NCBI RefSeq assembly: GCF_000237925.1
Contig: NC_031501.1
Coordinates: forward strand, 5,958,166-6,022,165
Source of the DNA: Schistosoma mansoni
Lineage: Eukaryota > Platyhelminthes > Trematoda > Strigeidida > Schistosomatidae
Length of the DNA: 64,000 nucleotides
Direction: 5' to 3'
Positions within the stretch are counted from its first letter, which is position 1, and every line of letters starts with the position of its first letter. The notes under the pieces were generated by a model that was given only the letters and a program-made list of their open reading frames with translations, made no database searches and was not told the origin of the DNA. Shown one piece after another: positions 52,401 to 61,400 of this stretch. A program made the translations under genes and the position numbers.

Positions 52401-55400
52401 TTTTGATGTGAAACAAACCTGTATGTATACAAGAAATCGAAAAAAACAATCTGATATTGTTATATGTAAAGATGATGGTGACTATTAGTGGAACCCAGGA
52501 CGCAGGTTTCGTCCCATTTGGGACTCGTCATCTGGATGCATTCGAATCCATCCATCTCCTTCAATATTGCTAGTGACTTAAGGCAATATTGAGGCGATCC
52601 ACGTAGGATGCACATATTCCAATAAAAGACTGATTAATTGCCGCCCTAAACATCAATGGGAAGATTCAAACAATCAATACAAAAACGAATTAATCTGATA
52701 TTGTTCTGAAGGCCATCTTTAAGTCAGTATTTAGACATGCATATCACGAAGACCGAATTGAGTAATCATAATTAAAAGTTTCATTTCTTTAGGTCCTACC
52801 ACCATACCGACATTGTTTGAAGCATAACAAGTGTAAAAGCAGAGACTTTGACTCCGAGGGCAGATTCACATTGTCAAATGATTTTATATATGATGATAGT
52901 AACATATCTTCTTAAAACATTCAGACACCCTGAAGATATTTCCTTACTGTGACAGCACACCAAAGAAACTAAAGTCGGAAAATTACAAATCGATGACATC
53001 AAAAACTACGCTCAAAACGGCTGTATGTAACCGGCTTTCAGGTAGATGTTCCATAAATTTGATAGTTACAAATTCAATTTCATCAAGAACACCCCTAATT
53101 CAGTTTCCTTCTTAAGTGACTTCCAAATATCTTCACATGATGTTGACATCGACTGAAAAATAACAACCGATCTTATACTTCTATAAGAACATTTGACTAT
53201 CTATTTTTATATATACAATTCAAAAGATCTTATATACAAAAGATAAAATTGTCATCAAACATTTAAAAAAGAACCCCCCCCCATAATATATATGACATAC
53301 TTTCATTTTCCATTGATGCATTAATCTACATTGATATTCTAAACTTCGCGGTAATAGAATAGCCAATAATAAGAAGCTGAATTGAGCAAATAAACTTTGT
53401 ACAAAATTTGGAATAAACAATTTCTGTTGAATAGATGTTCCTTGAAATAGATGATTACTATCATGTCTATATAAAAATATATGCATAGATAAGAATAACA
53501 ACCATTATGAAATACGATTTAAGTATAGCATACAATACAACATGGTATAGTAACAAATAACAATAGTGTAAGCACATATTCAATAAATTAGTGAATTCAT
53601 TAATGAAAACATTTTGTTTATTTTACAGATGATTATCTGGATTTCCTGCTGATTGGTTTTAGTCAATCATTTAATTTTAAACAAGATTAGTTTTAACAGG
53701 TCATTAGTACAATGTATTGGTGTTAGGATATTCACAAGAATATCCCAAAAACTATCTCGAATGTAAAATGGTATGTTTTCAGACTCTTCACATAATTCGC
53801 ATGTTATTTCCTATTGGCCATTATTTACAGTGTCCTAACTATGACTTTCATGTGTCGTTTCCCTATTGGTCAATTTTGAGTCGTCCTAATTATAACCTTC
53901 ACGTGTCCTTCCTTTCCATTGGTTACTGTTAATAGTCATCGTAACTGTATAAATATGCCTTGTCTGTAAACCATTTTTGTTCTGCTGCTGACCCCATAAA
54001 CAATTCTTATTTAACGGCTGTGTTCTGATTTATTGGAGTTGGGGAACAGTATTGGGGTCGAACTAGGATATCTGAATTCGGTCAATCGGTAGAATTGCGT
54101 GTAGTCCTATCGCAATACCCACGTTATATTTCGCGTTATAACAATTTGGCGACGGAGATTTTGCAAACAAGTTGCTGACTAGCTATGGATCCAGTTAAAT
54201 TAGAAGAATTGTTCAAGCAACAGCTGAAGCTGATGGAGATGTTTACTCAGACGCAGATCTCTTCCCGAGTCTCATGTACACCAACAATCCCTCAATCAGT
54301 CGACGGTATTACCAGTAGTATTTCAGAGTTTCTTTATGATCCTGATGCCAATATTACATTTGATACCTGGTTCAGACGTTATGAAGATCTTTTTAAAGTC
54401 GACCTTGCTGACAGAGATGATTCGTGGAAGGTGCGTCTTCTCCTTCGAAAACTTGGTCCATCAGAGCTTGATAAGTATTGCAACTATATTCTACCGCAGA
54501 ACCCACGAGACCGTTCCTTCGATGCCACTGTTCAAACTCTCAGTCAACTTTTTGGTGACCATCATTCACTCTTCAATACGCGTTATCGCTGTTTAAAACT
54601 GGTCATGAACGAGTCCGATGACTTCTTAACCCATGTTGGCATTGTCAACCGTGAATGCGAACGGTTCAAGCTCAAATCCCTTACCGACGACCAATTCAAA
54701 TCCCTCGTATTCATATGTAGTCTTCAGTCACCCAAATTCTCCGACATCAGAACTCGATTGCTGAACCGCCTTGAACAAGACCCTACGCTGACACTTAATG
54801 CAATCGCCGACGAGTATCAACGCATTGTCAACCTGCAGCGTGACACCACTTTGGTCCAATCTGGGGGCCAGGGTGGTTGCGAAGTTCACGCTGTCCAACG
54901 TCAGAACAAATCTCCGAGATCAACAACCTGTGGTCCTACGAAAGCCAGTGCTCCTTCTTTCTCTAATCACTCCAGACCGGTTCACAAGAAGCCCCCCTCT
55001 CCATGTTGGCACTGTGGAGCCTGGCATTATGTGAAAGTTTGTCCATTCAAACAGCAGGTGTGCGATCGCTGTCATAAAGTTGGTCACAAAAGCGGTTTTT
55101 GTCAATCCCATCGACCCAATAGTCGTCGAAATGCACAGACGCAACGTCGTTATACTAAAAAGCAGCTTCCCTCATCAAGGAGTTTAGCAGCAGTCTTTCA
55201 CACTCATGCCGCCACGCGACGCAAATTTCTAACCCTCTCAATCAATGGTCAGCCAGTTCGATTGCAGTTGGACACTGCATCAGATATCACTATTCTGTCA
55301 AAAGAAACTTGGCGAACCTTGGGTCAACCTCCCATCAAACCATCTTCGCAGACAGCCGTTAGTGCATGTGGTGGTCATCTCCGCCTTCATGGTGAACTTA

Positions 55401-58400
55401 ATTGCTGTATTTCGTTCAGAGATACAACCTTCAACGGAACGTGCTACATCACCAAATCTCCTCTCAACCTTCTGGGTTTAGATTGGTTCGAAGAACTTGG
55501 TCTTGCCAATCTTCCTATCAGCACTATCTGTAATCAAGTACAAACTCCTGCTACTACACAACAGCATGCTACAGACCTCCAAAATCGATTCATCGAACTC
55601 CTCCAGCCTGGTTGGAAGCTACGAACAATCCATAGTGCGATGGCACCCAGGCGAGTAACCCGGCAGAATCCCCGAATGCAGAACACTAGAATTCCCTACA
55701 AAGTTGGTGCGAAAGTGTATGTTCGGGACTATAGACATGGGTATGATAGATGGATAGAGGGTGAAGTTGCAAAGAGACAGGGGAAGGTCATGTATGAGGT
55801 CAGAGTAAACAAAGAAATCTGGACCAGGCTTCATAATCAACTACGGCCAAGAGATGCCAAAGAAAAAGTTGGAATTATTAACCGAGTTCCCCTCGACTTA
55901 CTGCTAGATACTTTTCAACTTCCGCCAATGCCTACAACGGAGGCAACTGAGCCGTCTAACCAAGCAGAACATTCTTCAGGTTCTTCGTCGTTACCTCGAA
56001 GGAGGTCAAAGCGCAAACGAAGAAAACCAAAGAACTGTCAGGTAAACCCACGATTGCGTCGCTATTAATTTTTTCCAAGGGGAGGTGTTAGGATATTCAC
56101 AAGAATATCCCAAAAACTATCTCGAATGTAAAATGGTATGTTTTCAGACTCTTCACATAATTCGCATGTTATTTCCTATTGGCCATTATTTACAGTGTCC
56201 TAACTATGACTTTCATGTGTCGTTTCCCTATTGGTCAATTTTGAGTCGTCCTAATTATAACCTTCACGTGTCCTTCCTTTCCATTGGTTACTGTTAATAG
56301 TCATCGTAACTGTATAAATATGCCTTGTCTGTAAACCATTTTTGTTCTGCTGCTGACCCCATAAACAATTCTTATTTAACGGCTGTGTTCTGATTTATTG
56401 GAGTTGGGGAACAGTATTGGGGTCGAACTAGGATATCTGAATTCGGTCAATCGGTAGAATTGCGTGTAGTCCTATCGCAATACCCACGTTATATTTCGCA
56501 TTATAACAATTGGGCAAATATAGAAATCAGATATTCCTCCACTAGGAATTACACTATATGTGATTGATTGGTTTTGTATAACAGACAACTGTTGAAAACT
56601 AGGAGGAAATGAATAGTTGTTTTGTCCCTAGTACGGAAATCGATGATAGCTCCAGGAATCGAACAAATAACCTGAAGGTCATGGGCAGGGGAGAAAATAA
56701 CTTTCAAACCTCTCAGTTAGCATTTCAATTAATGTATAACCAATTTTACTTCTCTTAGTGATGTAAAGCTACGAATAACTGGATCAAGAAAAGGTGAATG
56801 TCATTATTTCGGAAAACGATATGCTATTTGTTTTGTTGCAGTTTGAGACGTAAAAAAAACGAAATTTCTTATTTGTTTAAAAACAATATGGAGGGAATAT
56901 GAAAAGATGGATAGTGGCTAGCAGTGGAATACAGGACGCGCATTTCATCCTATTTGGGACTTGTCAGCTGAATGTACCTGCATCTCAGAGTTGATGTTCA
57001 CTCTGAAACTCGAACCCAGTATCTTTCGCTTCAAACGCCATCACGTTATCCACTCAGCTACTGAGTCCTGGGAAGATTCAATGCTTGTGAATTAAGACTA
57101 CATCGAGTCAATACGCACAGTATGCATATATTGCCAATAAGAGACTGATCAATTGCAGTCCTAAACATTAATGGGAAGATTCACACAAACAATACCAAGT
57201 GAATATGGGGGGAGATTCATGATAAATGCACTGTATTCACTGTAAACATAAACACAACATTTTATTCATACACTAATGACAAACTCGTCGTCAAGATAAA
57301 CATTCTAAAGTGGCATCTGCAAATTCTAATACATTAAACAATTTAAAATTGAAATTAAAAGAAATTAGTACGATATTGATGTTATAGATGGACTGAATTT
57401 ACTGGATTTTAACTGTTTAATTCCATTATATACTGATTTTAAATTAAAATCTTAAATCATTATTAGTAAGAGTCTGAACTACCCCGTTATTGATATTCAG
57501 AATGGAATTATGGCCAAACTTTGATGGTGTATGTGCATCCTGTGAGGAATGTCTAGATAATCCTACATAGTCACACGATTTTATCAAAGTTGTATAAAGG
57601 TCATTAGTAAAATCCAGGACGAGTGTTTCGTCTTATTTGGGACTAGTTAGTTGGATTTACCTAAATCCTAATGTTGATGTTTGGACTGAGGTTCGAATCA
57701 AGCATTTCTCATCTCCAGTACCAGTGCGTTATTCACTGGGTCCAGATATACGTTGAATAATTTATTATTTATCTGTGAGTAGATCAGTGGACAACGAGTT
57801 GTCATTTGGTACTAGAGGAACAGGGTCCATGTCCCGAAATGAACATCAAAAAGGGAATGTTGGTGGTACTTATGGCTGACGAGTACCGAACAGGACGAAA
57901 CGAGAGTCCTGTATTTCACTGCTAGCTACACTTCATCTACTCTGTAGGACAGGATGTTTGGTTTCGAAAAAAAAGAATTATGGTCAAAAACGTTCCAAAT
58001 TAAGACTGATATCTTGTTTATATACCATTTTCATGGTACATCCTCGTGCCAAAATATTCCCTTTGTTTACTATGACGATACTCAAATAGCAATCAGAATT
58101 GAAAAAGTACTATCATTAGTGTCTAGAATTCATTATTTTCACAGATAGGGAACAATAACCAAGAAACTAATTGAAGTGTCTAGAGGATTGAAAAATGGAG
58201 GAGAATGAATGTTAATTTTTTGTATTACTAGTTCACTACTCTGTCTTCAGCTAACGAATCATCATCGTTCTGGATCAAAATTATCAGGGCCCATTCCAAG
58301 TCTCAAACATTTTTGAAGAATAGCATCCAATTCAATTTATATTGAACAGTCAGATCGGAATTAAACAATTTTATCGATTTATATGAAGAAGGTAAGTCAA

Positions 58401-61400
58401 CCAGTCACAAACAAGATTATCGAAAATAAAACCTTAGCGTTTATGGAATCATCATAAAAGTCTCACTTTACTTGAAATAGGCTCTGATGCTGTTGCTCAA
58501 CACAACAATAAACTGTCCAGGTCAAGGAACATGACCACAGTGAACTCATTCATCTGAAGCAGAAGTTCACTCATTTATTTAAACACCAGTTAAATTACTC
58601 ATTACTTCATTCAATAAACATATATATATATATATATTGCATAGTTGAAATCATGAGTCAAATGAGGCTAGACCACCATGGAAAACCTGGAAGCACTGGA
58701 CGGCCAACTCGTCCTATTATGGGACTCCTCAGTAGTGCGCATCCACGATCCCGCCTCACAAGCGAGATTCAAACCCAGGACCTACCAGTCTCGCGAGAGA
58801 GCACTCAACCGATAGACCACTGAGCCAGTATCCGATGGTATCAATGTCTTACTTCAACCAATCCACGAAGTTGAGCAACCGTTCACCAATTGTCTTCAGT
58901 GAGTTGATATCTCACAACAGACCTGGTTGAACTCCACTGCTTACTGCTTCTCACTAGAACTCCAGAAAATATCTCATGAAGTCAGCCACCAGTGAGCATA
59001 TGATTATTATCAGAAAGGATTTTATGGAGATTTCAGTATTTTCATAGTTGAAATCATGAGTCAATTGAAGCTAGACCACCATGGAAAACCTGGAAGCACT
59101 GGACGGCCGTTTTATCTCCACAAAACTCTGATATATATATTTGGGAAGTTTACTTTGTAAAGCAAAAGAAAGAAAACAACAACCTATAAACATATAATAA
59201 CTAAATTAACCATAGAAATCTATAAACAACTCACTTTTCATAATTCCATTGTAATATATAAAATAATCCATTATAATGAACAGTCCATAAAATGATAATA
59301 ATATGTAAAATGAATATCATTGTACCAATTAAGAAACGTGTTAATTGTGGTGTAATAATCATGTATTTTATCCCCATGTCATAACTTATCATATATTCAT
59401 TATGATTTAGATTGGTTAACTTCTCCTTTTTTGTATTTATTCTATACAAAGCAGATGATGTGAATATAGTTGAAATAAGCATTGATAAACAACCAATGAT
59501 AATGAAATGATCATTAAAGAAACTGTGATATCCATAACCTCTATTAAAATTATGATTTTGGTTACTATGAGAAGAAATCGAAGAAGTGTTAGTGATAGTA
59601 TTCATCGGTGAATTAGTAAACATGTTATATAATAATGACGACGATGATGACGGGGACGATGTCCACGACTGAGGTGAAGATTGTAAAAAGATATTTCCTT
59701 TAAAATTATAATTTATTAATAGAGATGAGATGGAAAGATTATTATTGAATGAATGAAACTGATATTGTTCATATGGTATATTAACAAAATCTTTATAACT
59801 GTAAGGTTCACTGATATAATTCACTTCATTAATTGGACTGCATAAAAACTGTTAGATAAAAGAAAAAATAAACACAAGTGAAATTAGAGAAAGAATAGAT
59901 GGTAAACAAAGATAAATGGGCCTTTAGAAATTGAAAAATGGCTTGAAAAATACTTTGTTCAATCAGTGTCCGACACAGAACTTTTTAGGAAGTTCTAGAA
60001 AAACAAAGGATTACGTCATTTTACAGATTGCGTAATTATTGATGTTGCTACTAATTATATTGTGTCTCCTAAAAGCTTCCAGAATATCAAGATTACTCAT
60101 GAGCTTACATATATCTCTATATTCTATACTTTAACTGATATTGGAGGTAAAATTTCTTTTCATACTTCCCGTTTTAAGTCTGCCGTCTAAGATTTATATA
60201 AATATTTCCAAGGATCTTGAAAGCAGTTAGAAGTAAGAATCAAGCATTCAGATATTCAAGAATGACAATGAACAATGTGCAAAACAACCAAATATGAATA
60301 ATTCTACGGATCAATTCCTCGAAGAATGTTTCTCTCTTCATATTTTTTCGTGATTGAAGATATACAGTAAACTTTTGTAGAAAAAACAGCTCCATTCTGC
60401 TAAAAAAAAACTGTACATATTGACAACTCGATTTTTGGATATCTCGAAATTGCCAATCATGAAGTTTTATCACGATTATCGTTCAAAATTATTTACAAGA
60501 TGAAACAAAGCAGGTAGAAAGAAATACAGATTAGAGAAAAGTGCATAGCAGTGACATTACCAAATTCTTAAGCTATGTTTTGGAGAGTGACATTTCCGAT
60601 TCCTCATTCTACCAAAGATAAAACCATCTGCTCTTTGAATTTCTTGGATTTATTAAGTAAATAATTAACTTTTATACCTCCGTCTGCTAACTATTTTCAA
60701 TCCAGTTTTTTAGTGTATTCCATATAGATCTGTATTTCTGATGCTTAAAATTTACCAGCACTTAGTTAATGACCTAGAATATCAATTAATTATCAAATGA
60801 ACAAATATATACGTTAAGGAAATATAGAAACGATTTTATAGTATATCAATTGTGGTCAGAATGGTTTAATCACCATGACTCAGACAGTGAGGTAGGGTTG
60901 TGCATGTTCTAATTCATGAGCGAGTATTAGTACCCTTAAGGTTGCAGGTACAACTCGTTGATGAGCATGAATTCGCACGCAACATAGATTAAGCAAGGTT
61001 GTAATAATTCAAGTAAACAGTATCGATGAAAATTAAAATATATTTAATTAATTAACAAGAAAATCTTTGAAAACACGACGATATTTTTAATGTTATCACT
61101 GTATTCAGTAAAAATCTTAGTTTAGGGACATTCTATAAACTTCTAAAGTCTCTCTGCTGAGATTAGACGCAGAATACCAATTAAAAGTAAGAAATCACTT
61201 GATGAGATAGTGAATTTTCATCGATCGAGATGGTTAGGACATATTTTATGTATCTTCAACAACCGCTTACTTTTATAAGCGATGCTTACTGATTTAAAGT
61301 AGGTTATTAGGAAGCTACAGAGTGCCAAACCACGACGTGGTATCAGTTCATAAAGCCATAGACTGTTGGATTGACCCTTGATTCGTAAGACAATCATAAC

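Larger units (their letters stand above)
53721..56508 (+). mobile_element. Non-autonomous Gypsy-type LTR retrotransposon
   Basis: Fossil element in the cyclase intron between exons 3 and 4. Two 423-bp LTRs (53721-54143 and 56086-56508) begin TGTTAGG and end ATAACA, and are flanked by a 5-bp target duplication ATTGG (53716-53720 and 56509-56513). A primer-site-like stretch (tttggcgacgg) follows the left LTR and a purine tract (aaggggagg) precedes the right. Parts seen are gag with zinc knuckles, an aspartic protease, and an integrase C-terminal-like piece. Reverse transcriptase and RNase H are not seen, so it is incomplete, with about one break. The LTRs look almost identical by eye (one difference seen), so the insertion is young. 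Confidence 0.9.

Noticed and set aside
53717-53932. Open frame in the left LTR, repeated at 56085-56297
   Set aside because: Identical in both LTRs and without family resemblance; it is LTR sequence, not a gene.
1891-59115. CRISPR-like or satellite array
   Set aside because: The repeats are dispersed, of unequal length and in both orientations, with no regular spacers; they are interspersed eukaryotic elements.
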